A stretch of 64,000 nt of DNA from Polytrichum commune (GCA_950295325.1 OX485806.1:7440001-7504000); one strand, 5' to 3'; shown: positions 1-12,977, counted from the first letter of the stretch. Made by a program: numbers and translations. The notes: generated by a model not told the origin, from the letters alone.

Positions 1-1628
1 TTTCTAATACGGGATTGAATCTTTTGGGCCCCTCCTAATTATTTGGAGTGACTTATTAGTGTGTGACCGAGGCTCCACCGATTCTCAACACACGAGAATA
101 AGAATCCATCCAAAATCCCATCTCCTCTATTATACCTAGCCACTTGTTCCTAGATCTCAAGCCACCGAATTATAACAAAGGTAGAATTTGGTTGACCATG
201 ATTGTTGATTGGACTACTAGATGTTAAATATGAAGTTTATATCTAATTTTAAAACACTCGAAATAATAATGTAGGGGTAGGTTAGATTGAAGGCGGGTGA
301 AGTAAGTCACTAGGCTAGTATGCCATTGCTAACTTGGGAATTTGTTACACGTGTACAAATGGATGAGAATAGTGTAGGTGTCCACCCTAGAATGGAGAAT
401 CCAAATTATTGGATGAGGAAACAATGTGGGATGATGCACATTCATCATTGTCGAACTACACTAAAGAATCCTATTGATGTGGGTGAAAAGTTAGTGTGTG
501 GGCTATTTTAACTGTCTGGTCGGGATTTTAAATAGAATACTTACCCAAACCAGTTTTGTAAAAAGAATAATGTGGTCCAAACCACTTGGATTTGGCTCAG
601 GTTGAAAAAGAATGTCAGTTGTGGAGAACAATTCTGGCCACACTAATAGGAATATAATTAGTGTAGCAAATGCAAACATAAACATCTCAAAGACTAAGTT
701 GCTCCTTGTCGAACGCAAATGCAAGCATGAACATCTCGCTTTTGTAATTGTTGAGCCAATCAAAGCGATGTTGAATTCAAGTGCAAATAAAGGTGGACCC
801 CGACACACACTAACATTATTTACAATGGTTTATCGTCCTTGGGACGGCCACTAGCATGCGAGAACTAAAAGGCCCGGTGGGATCGAAAGGGCTTGAGGGC
901 CCGGTCACCCAACACTCAAATTATTTTAACTTATTCTTAGACCCACCACTACTTTTAGGCCAACGGACTTTTTTTGGAACCAAATTAAGACCATAAATGT
1001 AAAGGACCAATGGGAGTCCTCGGAGGAGTGGAGGGGAGGATCTCTTGTAGCTCACTAAATGGCCAACACCAAAAGAAACTTTCAATATGCCTACTTATGC
1101 TTTTCGAAACATTCATTGTTCTCATCATTCACATCAATTTAATGCCCTTTTTCTTGTGTTCTTGTTTTCCAGGGTTTTTTTTTACCAAGTTGGCAATCAT
1201 TTTGGAAAATGTATTTTTGGTAAAACTTCTAGTGGTTGAAAAGTCTCCACGTGGAGGCCGCACACGTTTGAAAATGATGGTTTTGAAAGAGAGATCCATG
1301 GATCACGATAAAACGTTATTTTGGCCTTGACACGTGCTTAACTTCGAAGAGTTTGGTTTTAGGGTTGCCCCCTTTGTTTGATGGTTTGAATTGTTCATTT
1401 TCTCGACCTCCCTACCCCCATGTACTAGCTTACTATCACCAACTTGGAGTTCATTACCCAGTTATAGCATGGTTCAGCGAAATGTTGCTAACACTAAACT
1501 CCTGTTTTAAAATGATATTACTTGAAGAATTGGGTGAAAAACGGGGCTCCTTATTGTTCAACTACACCCCTTAACCCGCAACTATTCTAGTAATTTTAAC
1601 AAAGGCCGATAGTTTTGATCCATGACCC
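1..1628. other. Gene-free stretch, no feature recognised
   Basis: AT-rich sequence with only short open frames, none with a recognisable domain or splice context. I see no terminal inverted repeats here. A duplicated phrase (GCAAATGCAA.. ACATCTC) occurs near 668 and 715, but it is too short to define an element. Confidence 0.4.
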
Positions 1629-1631
1629 TAA

Positions 1632-2131
1632 GGGCCACTTCACACATGAGCCAAGAGCCGTGATCATGAAATTGTGAGAGCCCAAAAGAAAGTGTCCAAA
1701 GGCCGTCCCAACGCACCTCCAAAATCATGTAGTGTGATCACGGACCCTCACAAATGTAGTGTGAAGTCAAATGTGACCAGGCCCTCAACCAAATGCCATT
1801 TCAATGAATTTTTATTCATGCGGGTCCTCACACATGGTAAAATAGAATACATCAATGGTTGTGAGCATTTGGAGTGCCATGGTCTCCCAGTTTTGTATTA
1901 GGCCTACCTCCAAGAGGTGGTATTCGAAAATAGTCAAGGTGACCGTGTAACATGATCCATTGGATGCCATATAGGAATCCATGTAGACTTTACATCCATC
2001 TTGCATTTACATACTCCATGGGTCCCTCAAGCGTAGTGTGAAGCGACTTGGACCGGCTCCGCCTTTTCCACCAATGAGAGTGCTTGAAGTGTACTAGTCA
2101 CGGGCTCTCAGTCTCGTGTGTGAAGTGGCCC
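1632..2131. mobile_element. MITE-like element, GGGCC-ended
   Basis: A roughly 500-bp stretch ending in inverted repeats: GGGCCACTTCACACA at the left and TGTGTGAAGTGGCCC at the right. It is flanked by TAA on the left and TCA on the right, an imperfect 3-bp duplication. The end sequence resembles the GGGCC..ACACT ends at 5476 and 59472. There is no coding capacity. Ends plus 3-bp flanks suggest a non-autonomous PIF/Harbinger-type element; the superfamily call is inference. Confidence 0.55.
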
Positions 2132-2134
2132 TCA

Positions 2135-3084
2135 TGTATATGGCCCTACTGTGGGTACTTTCAATTACACATAAAGTTTTGGCCATTGGATTGGATCACG
2201 AGTTGTCTTGTTAGTAATTGTGAAACGGAGTGATTTGTCCTTGAAGTTCTAGAATCAAGATCAAAAAATTAACACATACATTTGAACTTGGAACTTTCAT
2301 ACTACTCTTTAATGTGGATGGCAGTTGAATCATTAACGCATTTTATGAGCAATGACTTGAATGTGGAAACCAACTCCATTGTGAAGATAAAGGAAGTGAA
2401 ATATGTTTGTTTCAACAAATTTTGAGAATATCTAGTGGTCGTAAAGATGAAAATTCTCGAGTTGGGGTAGCTAGTGAACTCTTGTTTTATCTAAATGATG
2501 ATTGAATGAACAATAAAGTCCAATAAGAATAAATATAATCGTATGTGTTTAGAATGTTCACATGTAAGAGTTTTGAATTTATAGATTTAGAGTTTATATG
2601 CCCGGTCTAGAGGTGGTCAAAGTTTATTGACCAAACAATGAGTGTCCCTCACCATGAGCTTGAATGCCAATGTTGTAACATGTTCAATTCGAATGTTACC
2701 CACACTACTAAAAGGTAGTTGATCCATGCAATGGACAACACCAAAAGCATGGGAAATTGCTTACTCCTTCAATGCAAAATTTAGCATTATTAAGGGATTT
2801 CAAACACGTTTAGAATAATTTGTGCAAGGTCAAGATTTGCAATGTTTGGAAATCTCTTGAAACCCAAAATGAATCTATGAAGCACTATCATACATTAGAG
2901 ACAACCCCCCCCCCTTATTTACAAATATGGTGCATATTGTGGGTTTTAAGTTTTAATGTTGGTTTTGGTTATACCAAAATTTTCTTTTGCAACTCTCAAT
3001 GGTCAACTTCAATGTCAAATTTGAGGTGCATTGGCGATGGATTCTTAACCATGGTCCCACAAGTTCATAAACATCATCTAGGTT
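2135..3084. other. Gene-free stretch
   Basis: No gene seen. Positions 2140-2230 resemble sequence at 22505-22600 and, inverted, at 31190-31275 (phrases such as GTGGGCACTTCCAA), so this is partly dispersed-repeat debris. Confidence 0.4.
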
Positions 3085-3801
3085 CGGGGGTGGACTCTTC
3101 ATACCACATATGAACTAACGTGAGTGTAAGAAGGGGTGTTATTTGAGGCATTAGTGTACTTAGTATACATAAGAGAGAGGTAATATTTTTTTCTCTAGTT
3201 TGTGTATTTAGAAAGGCTATTAAGAATGATGAAGTATAGGTAGATGTACAAAAGCGGGCCCTAGGATTAAAAAAAAATTCTCTGACAATAGTTGTGTTAG
3301 TTCCGTCCAATTCATCTTTTCATCCATTGTTGACAAATGGCAACAATCCTCGATGACTACCTTGTCCATTTTTGTTGGGGTTTGCATTTGGGTTCTAGAT
3401 TCTTACAAATTGGAAGCTCACATAAGTGCTCATGAGTTCCCTTGAGTTTTGCTCTATGGATCGAGGCTAAGTTATTGTGGTATTGTTTTTGTTTGCTTGA
3501 TTCAATTGTTAAGTTACATGCTCTGGATGAAAAATTGTTGAATGACTTTCTTATTGGAAGGTGAGAGCGAATTTTATATGTAATAACTGCTTATTTAAAT
3601 TGAGAATTACATTTTGTACATGTAGTGAAGGCGTTTATTACATTACATTGAAAAGCTCAGTATACATACATAAGTCCATTTTTTAGCATGTTGTTGGTGC
3701 GTATACATTTCTTTTCTCTACGAACTTCTCGTATAAAGGGGTTTTAATTTCATAGCGACCCACACACGTCATTTAGGTTTCCAATGAAGAGTCCACCCCC
3801 C
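3085..3801 (+). mobile_element. ~717-bp TIR element, copy 1
   Basis: It begins CGGGGGTGGACTCTTCAT and ends ATGAAGAGTCCACCCCCC, an inverted repeat of about 18 bp. The second copy lies inverted at 11303-11997, and the interiors align along their length (phrases near 3090-3150, 3215-3275 and 3370-3455). It has no coding capacity, so it is a non-autonomous DNA element. No convincing target duplication is seen, so the superfamily is open. Confidence 0.65.
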
Positions 3802-4181
3802 AAGTGTCTAAGTCCTCCATCATTAAACATGTTGATTCTAAGGTTACAATTGGGTAATTCCAAATGTGGTACTTATGGGGTTAAACATAGCAAACCAACT
3901 TGGACCTTGCAACACTTGTTGGTTGCCTAGTCCTTCGAGGAGTTTGTTACCCAACTCCTACCTGAGAGGTGCAATGAAACTTGCCCTCTATAGGTTTGTT
4001 GTTGATTCATCCCACTTTCAATTTGCTGGATGGATCCTATATTTTTGACCCTTATTTAGGTGTTACAATTTCCCAGAATTAGCAGTACATGGGCACTACA
4101 AAGTAGTCAACGTTTTCATTTTGTGTGTTGATAGGTGCCGTGAATGTTTATCAATCATTTGAACTTTACTTAGGCGCATGC
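3802..4181. other. Gene-free stretch
   Basis: Nothing recognisable between two transposon relics. Confidence 0.35.
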
Positions 4182-4419
4182 CCTCTTTACACTACACTTT
4201 TTTTTGTCTAATTAATATGAATTACCAATTGGATATACACATTGCTATAACATTTTACCAAGAGTATCAATTTTTACCCAATTAACATAAGTAGTTAATA
4301 TGCACACTATAGAATTTGATATAACTTAGTTGGTAAAAACCGATGATGCCGGTAAAAAGTTATAGCAACGCATAGCTTTGATTGGTAACCCACACTAATT
4401 AGACAAAATAGTGTAGAGC
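4182..4419. mobile_element. ~237-bp TIR element
   Basis: The left end reads CTCTTTACACTACAC and then TTGTCTAATTA; the right end reads TAATTAGACAAAATAGTGTA then GAG. The arms keep pairing inward (TTACCAAT against ATTGGTAA). It is short, AT-rich and non-coding, the form of a MITE. Confidence 0.6.
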
Positions 4420-4499
4420 TCGCGTTGACTTTCTACAAGCTTTGAAACAACTACGGAGGATTGTTCTCCTTCATGTTACAATAAAGTCCAATGAGACTC

Positions 4500-4760
4500 G
4501 CATCTATTTAATTCTTGAAACATTAAAGACCATATAGTCCACATAGACCCTCCCAATAATGTCAACTATTGAATTTGGAACAACATAGTTACTTGGAGCA
4601 CGCAATCCATTCTCAAAATAGCACATCTTTTTTTATGTGTTTGTTCTTTATTACTAACAATGCCACATAGCACTCAAATGTAGGTGTCATTTTAAGAAAA
4701 ATAACCACATAAGGTCCACATACTTTACACATTAAATAGGTTTATTGGTGTAACTTGTTG
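4500..4760 (-). repeat. Dispersed repeat R1, fragment
   Basis: A decayed fragment of the dispersed family described at 62290-62600. Shared phrases include the 'accattgagcctagaatggtt', 'cactcaaatataggtgtc' and 'cacataggtcc' types. No terminal structure is visible. Confidence 0.4.
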
Positions 4761-5472
4761 TGCTTCCTTGCAATTCCAAGTTAGGAAAGAAGTCAATTGA
4801 CTTTTTGACACGTGGAGATACGTCGAGTTTTATGAGTGCGTATGCTACTATTATATTTGAGTATATTGGATTAATTGTTTTCTACATGGATTTTGATCAC
4901 TATTACAATTACTATTACAGATTTTAGTATCTACAAAATGTTAGGAATATTGTGTTAGTCATGTAACTTAGCGGCTTCTACGTTTATCTCCATTTTGAAA
5001 AGGCAAAAAAAACTCTATCATTGGAACTTCATTTGGCTGAAATGACAGTTTCACCGGTGTGTTTACTCCATTATTGCAGGGAGTTTTGAAAGATTGGTTT
5101 TAATTTCTTTATTCTCAAATTGTAACCCTTGGATTAATCACCGTACATTGCTTTATATTCCATGTTGAGAATTTGTCACGCTTTATTTTACATTAAATAT
5201 GTCGTTCATAGTGAAAGCAAGTATGTTAAAAATCATTGAGAATGTACTTCCACATGGTTAAAAAGCTGAATAACATCTTGACGTGCTAGAAAACTCATGT
5301 ATAATATATATTTGATTATGAATGTTCATAAATCAACTTAAAGAAATAATCTATTCAAGGAAATAATGTCCCAAGGCTCAAAACCAACCCATGTACAACC
5401 TAGCTTGAAGTACACAAAAGCATCCAATCGATTCTAAACATAGTGGTTTGAAATACTACATATTGCATAGAA
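4761..5472. other. Gene-free stretch
   Basis: Nothing recognisable; AT-rich with no long frame. Confidence 0.35.
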
Positions 5473-5475
5473 TTA

Positions 5476-5844
5476 GGGCCGGTTTACACTATGGTGGAGA
5501 AGGCCTCCGGTCGGTCAAGAATGCTTGGCCAAGACATGGTTATATGAGGCAAATGGTGGATGTGCCGGAGAAGAATTAAAGGCAATAAAATATTTTTATT
5601 GAGTTGGGCTTCTCCAGCCTCTTGAGGCCGGACAAGAAACTCCTCCTCCGGAGAAGCCCAACTCCAAAAAGTGCCGTCATGTAGGCGGCCATGTCATTTT
5701 ATCATCCATGAGAAAAGTTCACCACCATTGTTTTCTTCACCTAGTGTAAACACCCACCGGTCAAGAGTTGCACTTTCGACCAATCACAATTGAGAAACGC
5801 CCTTTTTTTCATGACCGGTGGACTTCTCCACCGTAGTGTAAACC
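5476..5844. mobile_element. MITE, PIF/Harbinger-like
   Basis: It starts GGGCCGGTTTACACTATGG and ends CCGTAGTGTAAACC, flanked on both sides by TTA (5473-5475 and 5845-5847). A 3-bp TTA/TAA duplication with GGGCC-type ends is typical of PIF/Harbinger (Tourist) MITEs. The right terminus seems to have lost its final GGCCC. The interior is rich in GGCC and CTCCGG palindromes and has no ORF. A decayed relative lies at 60330-60716. Confidence 0.65.
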
Positions 5845-5919
5845 TTATACTTTGAAATTCTTTGCATGCTTTGGATCCTAGTGTTAATGAGTCCTCAATC
5901 AAATCATCCAACTAGAGTT

Positions 5920-6045
5920 CACTAGATATAAGTCTAGTTAACTATATTTTGTGACAAACTTAATTTAGAACAACTATAGTTAACTACAATGCGCGAATAA
6001 CCATAATTACGAAAGGCAACTGGTTAACTAATAGTTGTCAGGCCT
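5920..6045. repeat. TAGTTAACTA-type degenerate repeats
   Basis: Several copies of a palindromic core close to CTATAGTTAACTA, with the phrase 'tacgaaaggcaactggttaac'. The same phrases recur at 34640-34815 and 35020-35185, so this is a third locus of that family. Confidence 0.45.
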
Positions 6046-9000
6046 GATATATTTGTACAGACAAGGATATAGTCTACACAACTAATAGCTTATTGTGCAA
6101 AAGCAAAAGACCCCCTCCCCCGTAACACGCTCCGGGGAACACTTCCGAGATATTCCAAATTTCGATGTACAAAGAGAACCGTCAAACGACACTTGCACCG
6201 CCAAGTGGAGCTTGTATTTCCTCTCACCAAAAGCCATTGAACTTAGTGTCCACTTTCACGAGGGTTTGGGTGCATGAGGAAGGCAAGGCTAGCCTACCTA
6301 CAAGGAATGTCTTTGTGCATGGAGATCCCTTGTTAACACTCTCCATGGAACACTTCCAAGATATTCCATTTTAGATGTACGGAGATGGAAATGGAACTTA
6401 CCGCTCGCTTGCCACATGTCCACCGACTTCTTTGGGCACTTTGTGATCGCAAAGTGCAATTTGGGTCGGTCACTCACACAACAACTTTGAGATATTAAGC
6501 TCATGGCAATCACATCCCCTTACGTTTTGTAACCATGTGCGATAATGGGGTAGTTTATGAAGGGATATTTATGCACCTCTCAGTATTTTATCCCTCCCTA
6601 TTTGTAGGTAAAAAGCTACTTTGACGTATTTTCTAGCACCCTATATCTATTTGTAGTTTTTTGGAGAGGCTAATTTTTGGCACGATATATTTTTATAAGT
6701 CGTACAAGTACCAAAATAGTGAACATAATACTATAGCATTGCGAAGCCGACTATGTGATCAACAAACATTCCATACCATTCAAATTGTCATTCATTTGGT
6801 TTCAATTAGTAATACCAATCCTAAATCATTCAAAGTAGCATTCAAAACACAATCAATAACACATAAGACTAGTTAGATGGTTACCAATAAATATGAAGAT
6901 AACAAAACATACAAGCTGAAATAAACAAGCATCCAGCGAGGTCCCACATGTTTAGCGTCATTGTTTAACCCAACAGCCGTTAAGGGGGGCTAGCACATTC
7001 CCTCCCCAAAAAAATCCCACGACGTATCCCTTCATACTAACAAGCTTGATTCAAATTTCGATAGAAACTACACACTTCTTCATCCAAGTAGTCAAACCCA
7101 TAACTATTTTATTGATCTTACTACACACTTTTAGGGGGGTCCTATGCCTATGACCTTATTTTTTCTAATCACTAAAATGGAGGAATCATCCATCGCCCTA
7201 ATTTACATACAATCATGTAGGTGACATATTTCCAATGTTGTGGAAGATCTAACAAAATTATAAACTTTACCCTAAACAAATTAAATTGACCTTATTCTTT
7301 TTTTTATCTCACGTGGTTTTCAAAAATTCACACAGTCACCTCCCCGAGATATTAAGTTGGGGGATTCAACGTCGGCTCGAAGGTTAATAAGTAGTAGTTG
7401 TTTCTTCTACGCGTTTGTGGGTTTGATATTTCTTGGGAAGGGCGTTTGTTGTAACATTCCTTCCGAGAATGGTGCCACCTATATATACACACACACCCTC
7501 CCTCCCTCACGTTGCAAAGTGAGGATACTTTAATATGCTTCGTGGGCCCTCGGTTTACCTTTTAGGGAAGAAATCACGTCGTTTGATGTGAGTCCGAGGA
7601 GAAATATCAAAAGAATATCCCCGTGCATGAAGATTCTCAAAAGGGTTTGAATCTCTTGTGCTAAAGATCCTCTATCGTGTCTAGAAGGAGAGAGAGAGAG
7701 AGGATCGATCTTCCACTTGACAAATGCCACCTTCGTAGAATCTAGAGTTTGAGCGTACTCTTGATTGGTGGTGTTGACTCGAGCATAGTAAAAAATGGAA
7801 CCAAGATAAGCGAGCTTTAACCGGACACTTTTAGAGTAAAGATACGAAGTACAAAATTTGGGCAAAGTATTTTAGCAACTCCAAATCGTGGATATACTTA
7901 GCCATTTTATGCATTACATTAATGCCATTATATAAAGTGAAGATTCTCTTGAAGTGTCCCTCAACTCTCCATTATGTCGATTATGTAAACAAAGTTTGAG
8001 AATTTAGTACAATCTTTTCTTTACACATGTTTTTGTGGTGTACGTTCTTAGATCGTCACCGAACTGTGCACTGCTTAAATATAGATGTTTGTCTAAGATG
8101 AGTGATTGAAACATGGTCATTTATTTTCTATTTGTTGGGTATTCTCTTGCATGAAATGCATGGAAATTAACATGTTGCCGGACAAAGAGAGGGAGGATAG
8201 ATGGATGGTTAAAGTTTGGTGCATAGGAGGAAGCAAAATTGGGCCAAAATCGGACCAATCCCATTGTTTTACATGTAGAACCCTTGGACTCATGCCCTTG
8301 GGAATTGACCCTACAATAATCATATGGTGCATATATTTGACAAAACAACATAATGATGATACATTTTGTTCATGGTTGAGCACTTCGTAATATTGATACA
8401 AGAATGACATGATTGTTGTTATCATACCAACATGGGGATTGACACCCTTATCAAGAGTTGGGTACTCAGCCTCAAGTTGAACCATAATATGCAAGTGATA
8501 TTGCAATATGTTAAAGTGTTGTGGAGTATGTTGTAAACTATGGCTTTGTTATGTAAAGATTAAGTAACACACATCCAGTTAATTGATGAAGAATTAAAAT
8601 AGTGTAGGGTTAAGGAGAGGTGTTGTGAGGGTGGCTTAAACCCAAGGCCTCAACTCGCGTTTGAAAAGAGGCATCAATCTTCAAGGTCCCTCTAATTCTT
8701 GCGATGTCCATTTCAAAACTATATATGGATTTGGGACTAATTTAAAGAAGAAGCAATATCCCAATTCACACCAATGGCAACATCACAACCATCTCTTCTT
8801 CTTTCTTCCTTTCCTCAAAGTTAAGAGTTGAGCACTTCCTTGTATGTGTGTATAGAGCAAATGTTCTTAAAACATTTCCTCCAAAATTAAGTTTGATTGC
8901 ATTATTATGGGATACGGAGAATTATCTACAACTACTTGGCAAGATGATATCATCCATATAACATAACTCAATTTCGGAAGTCCGTGTCATGTTTCCATCC

Positions 9001-9450
9001 AATATAGCATACCTTTGTGGGTGATGGACATCTCAATCACATCAACCATCAATCGTCGGGTTTTATTCCCAATCAATCAAGATTGCACAATCAATAAAAC
9101 ACAAGATTAATTGGGCATTGATGTCAATTTTGAAACCCACTAATGCACACAACACAAACGTTCAAACTTGAGTAGTTGAAAAACTGGTGATTATTGCAAA
9201 AACTTAAACTAGAAGTCGAATAAAAAGCTATGGTTATTTTAAGAATGCCACTTTCAATGTCCAACATTTTTTGATCCATATATTTATATATATTTTCTTT
9301 TCAATCTTGCTTCATTGAAAAAGAGAGAAAGTGTTAATGAGAGATGGTTCACACTTAATGAAAAGCCACAAACTCAAATGTAAACCCTCCTTGGGTTTGT
9401 GGAGCATGATTAAGGGAAAAATGCCATTGTCTTATGTTGCATGTGATATA
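6046..9450. other. Gene-free stretch of 3.4 kb
   Basis: No gene identified. A 45-bp phrase (GGAACACTTCCGAGATATTC) near 6136 recurs imperfectly near 6349. A TATA-like CTATATATACACA lies at 7480 with no assignable gene downstream. The longest frame, 129 codons at 8117-8506 on the minus strand, has no recognisable domain and a composition typical of chance frames. Confidence 0.4.
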
Positions 9451-9535
9451 ACATTATTCAAATCCATAACGGTGTTCTGTGGGACTGACATTGTTAGTCC
9501 CGCAGAACATTGTTATGGATCTGAATTATGGTGTG
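9451..9535 (+). repeat. Perfect-looking 85-nt hairpin
   Basis: An inverted repeat with arms of about 36 and 38 nt and a 9-nt loop. The inner stem pairs GTTCTGTGGGACT with AGTCCCGCAGAAC; the outer stem pairs CAAATCCATAAC with GTTATGGATCTG. There are only a few mismatches. It could be the collapsed remnant of a MITE or a small-RNA precursor; the sequence cannot decide. Confidence 0.65.
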
Positions 9536-11302
9536 GATTCCTTGGGACCTACCTTATCAAATTTTAATGAACGAATTAATTTTTTAATTTTTTTTCTTTC
9601 AAAATGTATAAAATGACCTTCATAATGTCATGCAAATCTAAGAGAAATGAATGGTAACATTAAATGAAAAATTATCACATGGTCAATCCATGTCATTGTT
9701 ACACCTTTAAGTCTAATATAGTGCTTGTCATGCTGGATTTTATCCTCTTCTTGAAAATATAAAATATAAAAATTGGAGTAATTTTGCTTGTTTGGGAGCC
9801 TTTTAGTCACATTTGTTGACTCAACTCCACTTTACACTTGAGCTTTCAACTTGAGAGCTCAACCCCTTTTACACACCTTTCTGTTGAACGTAAATTGGCT
9901 TAGATGGCATCTTGATGGATCTTACGTGGAATGACTACGACAAACTCTCAGTCATTTAATACTAGTTCTTGGTGAACTTATGAGCTAACTTGTCGGCGTG
10001 GTTAGCAATGTTGACTTTGAACTCTTTTTTTGTGTGTCCCGATGGGGTCCAATGCAATAGGCTTTCGAGCATTGGTGTACTTATCACAAATTCTCTTTTG
10101 GAGGAAAGCTTGTCAAACCCAAAATATCAAATCTCAAAAATTGCAAGGTCGAGCTCTCAGACTTTTTATAAAAAATACAAATTTAAACGTATTTTAAACA
10201 TATTTTAAAATTTAAAATTCTGGAAGGGGAGGGGGGGGGGGGGGGGGGGGAGAGAGCGAGAACTTTAGTAATGTTCTGGCATGCAAACAAAATGTATCAT
10301 TTGAGAAATTCATACATATATTCCTAAACCTTCTTAAATGTCAAAATTTGATATACGAAACGAGCATAATGAAAGACTTGAGGAAGTTTGGGAAGTTTGG
10401 GATAATTTGGCTCAAAATGAGGAGTTCCATCATGTGGATTATGTGGAGGAAGAGGAGTAATAACTTTGTGCTTCCCCAAGTGCAATAGCCGGTGTATAAA
10501 CTTGACCTAGTGGCTTGGGATGCCTTGAAGTAGATGAGGTCAATTCAATTAGCTTCCTTCATCAGACACTTATTTTTGGCTCCTAATTGGTGGTACGATT
10601 GTTCTAATTTGGTGGGTGAGTAATATATGGTGATTAAGATGTCGCCTTGATGGTATTTGGATTAGTCACTTTCACAAAAGGAAAATTACGGCCACCATCC
10701 TCCATATGAGGAGTGCTATCCATCGAGTTGTGACATGCTTGATTTTTTGTGGCTGAGGTGCCCAAATTAGAAGGCGACAACTTGGGCGAATTAGGAGGTG
10801 GCATTTGGATGTGAAGTGTTGACCAACTTGTATTGTGGGTGATCTATAATGAAAAAACAATTTGGTAACATTTTATCTTACATGTGACTACTTTAGAGAC
10901 ATGACACAACCAATATTGGCATTAAACTTGGTTTTCATTGGCAAATGACCGATGTAGAAGCTGTTAATTATGTAGTCCACTTATACAACATGGAACGATA
11001 AAAACATTCGCTACCCCTATAGCACCACTTTGGGAAGTAGAGAATCTTTGATTCTGGAGCCTAGTTCAACAATTTCCTCAACTCCGATTTCAAGGATTTC
11101 AAATTCTTTGTTCACAATTCGCAATAGCTAACTTGCTCAAGCTTCTAATGCTCCAATCCTCGGTTGAATGATTCTACAGAGATGGAGGTGTCCAAATTAC
11201 CTCATCTACCTTAGTTGGCTATGGCATGTTAGATTGACAAGAAAACAAGGAGGTGTTCTAAGCACAAACCTTTGTGTGTTGGTTGTTATGCACAAGTATC
11301 CC
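9536..11302. other. Gene-free stretch with poly-G run
   Basis: No gene seen. A guanine homopolymer of about 20 bases lies near 10227-10250, followed by (AG)n. The rest is unremarkable AT-rich DNA. Confidence 0.4.
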
Positions 11303-11997
11303 GGGGGGTGGATTCTTCATTGGAAACCTAAATGCTGATTGTGGGTAGCTATGAAATCAAACCCCCTATATACGAGAAGTTTATAGAGAAAACATATCTA
11401 TACGTACAAAAAACACCTTGGAAATTGGATTTATGTATATATACTAAGCTTTCCAATGTAATGCAACCAATTTCTTTGCTACACATACAAAATATAAATC
11501 TCGATCTAAATAAGGATTATTACATATGAAATCCACTTTTACTTTCCAATAAAGAAAGTCTTTGAATAAATTTTCATGCATAGCGACTCAATGATTGCGT
11601 CAAGCAAACAAAGACAAGAGCACAATAACTTAGTTACAATTTAGAGAGCAAAACTCAAGAAAGCCCATGAGTCTCCAGTTTGTAAACACCTAGAATCCAA
11701 ATGCAAACCCCAACAAGAATGCACAAGGTAGTCATTAAGGACTATTACCATCTAACAACAATGGATGAAAACATGAATTGCATGTTACTAACACATCTAT
11801 TGTTTGAAAAATATTTTAACCCTAGGACCCCCTTTTTTACATCTACCTCTACTTCAACATTCTTCATAGCCTTTCTAAATGTACAAACTAGAGAAAAATA
11901 ATACCTCCCTCTTATGTATACTATGTACGCTAATGCCTCAAATATTACCCATTCTTACACTTGTGTTAGTTCATACGTGGTATGAAGAGTCCACTCC
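11303..11997 (-). mobile_element. ~700-bp TIR element, copy 2 (inverted)
   Basis: Same family as 3085-3801 but inverted. It begins GGGGGGTGGATTCTTCAT and ends ATGAAGAGTCCACTCC. Internal correspondences include 'accctaggacccccttttt' with its reverse complement near 3250, and 'aaatgcaaaccccaaca' with its complement near 3376. It is non-coding. Confidence 0.65.
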
Positions 11998-12420
11998 GAG
12001 GAAAACTATGGGCTTCAATCTATAAAAGTGATGTAACACAACAATTACTTGTGGGAGTGTTAAAAAACCATTTAGTTCTAGTAAGAAAGTCAACAAAAAG
12101 GCATAGTTCACCCAAAAAATTTAGATGACCACCATTGTGTGTGTGTGGGTGTGTGTGTGTGTGGGGGGGGGGGGGGTTCAAGAAACTTAAGTTACAACCG
12201 CCAATATAACATTGGCGAACATGGAATCCAAAGATATGAAGTTGTGGTGGTTGTGTTGTTTTCATTTGATGTTTTTGTCCCCACAAGTGCACTTCCCTTA
12301 TTATTCTTGGACAAGTAGTTTGTTCAAATATACTTAAATGTCAAATATTATTTGGTGTTAGGCCTTGCAAGCTACTCCTTCCATCCATGGTCTCAAAGTG
12401 AAGTTTTTGTCTTCTTTCCT
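11998..12420. other. Gene-free stretch with GT/G microsatellite
   Basis: Holds a (GT)n tract followed by a guanine run at about 12134-12177. Positions 12195-12312 resemble the window's last 120 bp (63880-64000), so part is a dispersed repeat. Confidence 0.45.
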
Positions 12421-12840
12421 TTTATTAAGTCATATAGAGTAGATGTGTCTAACTTGGTTACTAATCTTAATCAAACATCTGTCTTTGAGTGTTGTGTAGT
12501 TAGGGAGGCTCCAAGAACAGATACTAGAAAGACATGTGTTCAAAAGAGATTGGACCACATGCTCAAGATATGATAACCATTCTAGACTCAATAATCAACA
12601 TAATTGGGAGAGGGGGGGGGGGTCAATATGACCAATTCAATGAGCAGGAGAATCTTCACTTTGATAATGAATAAGATATTTATACGCGCTCCAAACATTA
12701 TGAGGAACGTGGCTACATCCTCGATTTGGATTTGGCAGCCATCTCATACTAATGACGTGTTTCATTAGGATAAATGGGCTAGCAAAAAATAGTAACCATT
12801 TAAGACCCATCTACCTTAGTAGGGGATTAAGCAAGGGTTA
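12421..12840 (+). repeat. Dispersed repeat R1, copy
   Basis: Aligns by eye with 19640-20010 in the same orientation and with 36630-36960. Shared phrases include 'agtagatgtgtctaa', 'gagtgttgtgtagttagg', 'gctccaagaacag', 'gagaatcttcactttg' and 'agtaaccatttaagaccc'. No ORF and no clear ends are seen; it is an old repetitive element of unknown class. Confidence 0.55.
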
Positions 12841-12877
12841 ACAAAAAATGTGAAGAACCCTCTCCAAAGATCGACAC

Positions 12878-12910
12878 CCTAGGGTTTAGGGTTTTAGGGT
12901 TTGAGGCTTT
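12878..12910 (+). promoter_or_regulatory. Telo-box cluster upstream of GRWD1 pseudogene
   Basis: Three AGGGTTT-type telo-box motifs (CCTAGGGTTTAGGG and TTTTAGGGTTTG) sit about 60 bp before the conserved 5'-UTR sequence, followed by a CT-rich patch. Telo-boxes are common in promoters of plant ribosome-biogenesis genes, which fits GRWD1. The copy they serve is now broken. Confidence 0.5.
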
Positions 12911-12977
12911 CTCTCTTAATTTCTCTCTCTCAATTGTGTGTGCAACTTGGTATTGCAATTTCACAGCGAGGGAATTA

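Noticed and set aside
8117..8506. 129-codon minus-strand frame
   Set aside because: Rich in Met, His and Ile as chance AT-rich frames are; an overlapping frame of similar length exists on the other strand; no domain or splice context.
12878..12910. Interstitial telomere repeats
   Set aside because: Only three AGGGTTT units in a promoter position before GRWD1 sequence; a telo-box reading fits better.
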